From NCBI GenBank assembly GCA_025359065.1, contig JANYHM010000028.1:1-64000 (forward strand): DNA of 64,000 nt, written 5' to 3'. The position numbers were made by a program, and so were the translations under genes. The notes under the pieces were generated by a model, which was not told the DNA's origin, did no database searches, and worked only from the letters and a program-made list of their open reading frames with translations. This DNA comes from Synechococcales cyanobacterium GL140_1_metabinner_5_sub (GTDB lineage Bacteria > Cyanobacteriota > Cyanobacteriia > Cyanobacteriales > Chamaesiphonaceae). This document shows, in pieces, positions 63,874 through 64,000 of this stretch (position 1 is its first letter; each line of letters starts with the position of its first letter).

Positions 63874-64000
63874 CTACGGCTTTACTTCAGGATCTTGGAA
63901 TAGTGGCGTACTGAGATAACGCTCACCAAAGCTGGGCTGGATCATTACAATCAGCTTGCCTTTGTTTTCGGGGCGACTGCCCACTTTGATTGCTGCGCAT
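63874..64000 (-). CDS. cysK: cysteine synthase, 3' end (partial)
   Basis: The last 42 codons of a gene whose start is beyond the window edge are present. [19 protein letters not shown] followed by [14 protein letters not shown] is the typical C-terminus of O-acetylserine sulfhydrylase (CysK), the PLP enzyme that makes cysteine from O-acetylserine and sulfide. The stop TAG is at 63874-63876. The next gene starts 4 bp downstream. Confidence 0.85.
   Translation of the reverse strand, partial: CAAIKVGSRPENKGKLIVMIQPSFGERYLSTPLFQDPEVKP

Noticed and set aside
1-64000. CRISPR arrays, insertion sequences and prophage genes
   Set aside because: I saw no regularly spaced direct repeats, transposase-like frames, integrase or phage structural genes in the window.

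Overview
The window looks like a piece of a cyanobacterial chromosome. The evidence is the very frequent CGATCG/GCGATCGC (HIP1-type) octamer, a myxoxanthophyll-type CrtD, a 2-oxoglutarate decarboxylase plus succinate-semialdehyde dehydrogenase pair (the cyanobacterial TCA bypass), a GH57 protein, a DUF721 protein with a zinc ribbon, and several families I know only from cyanobacteria. Moderate GC suggests a filamentous or unicellular lineage such as Pseudanabaenales, but that placement is a guess.

Layout. 1-5.6 kb: a possible 3' gene fragment, a DprA/SLOG-like protein, crtD, and the 2-oxoglutarate decarboxylase/SSADH pair. 5.6-9.2 kb (minus strand): an M48 protease whose 3' end runs into a tRNA-Leu(CAA), a glutaredoxin-like protein, murE, and a small histidine-kinase-like protein without the phospho-acceptor His. 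9.3-12.5 kb: a coiled-coil protein of unknown function followed by a full-length PknG-type kinase (zinc ribbons, kinase, TPR). 12.5-17.5 kb: hemW (apparently with a CTG or ATT start) behind an orphan NrtA/CmpA-like binding lipoprotein, then a divergent subtilisin-like protein and cobU.

17.5-45.4 kb is a large exopolysaccharide/glycan island. A minus-strand arm (Wzy-like polymerase, four GT4, one GT2-like, one GT-A-type transferase) diverges at about 25.7-26.1 kb from a plus-strand arm: methyltransferase, Wzc-like BY-kinase, initiating sugar transferase, ABC exporter, two tandem GT8, further GTs, a hexapeptide acyltransferase, a YaeR-type VOC protein, UDP-xylose synthase, UDP-glucose dehydrogenase, and a GH57 protein. 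The core (about 24.4-33.4 kb) is AT-rich and nearly free of CGATCG, unlike the flanks, which fits acquisition or fast turnover.

45.4-64 kb is mostly housekeeping: recJ, a cobalamin riboswitch with a DUF1636 gene, uvrC, a TPR protein, typA, several unknown genes, a sucC/sucD-like pair that appears to lack key catalytic residues, lepB, a DUF4351-type gene relic, an MFS transporter, a lipoprotein hydrolase, a DUF721 protein, a J-domain protein, and the 3' end of cysK.

The most unusual points are the degenerate succinyl-CoA ligase pair in a genome that carries the 2-oxoglutarate bypass; a PknG orthologue (which in actinobacteria controls 2-oxoglutarate metabolism) paired with an unknown coiled-coil protein; a protease stop codon lying inside a tRNA; and a stop-coupled non-AUG start for hemW.
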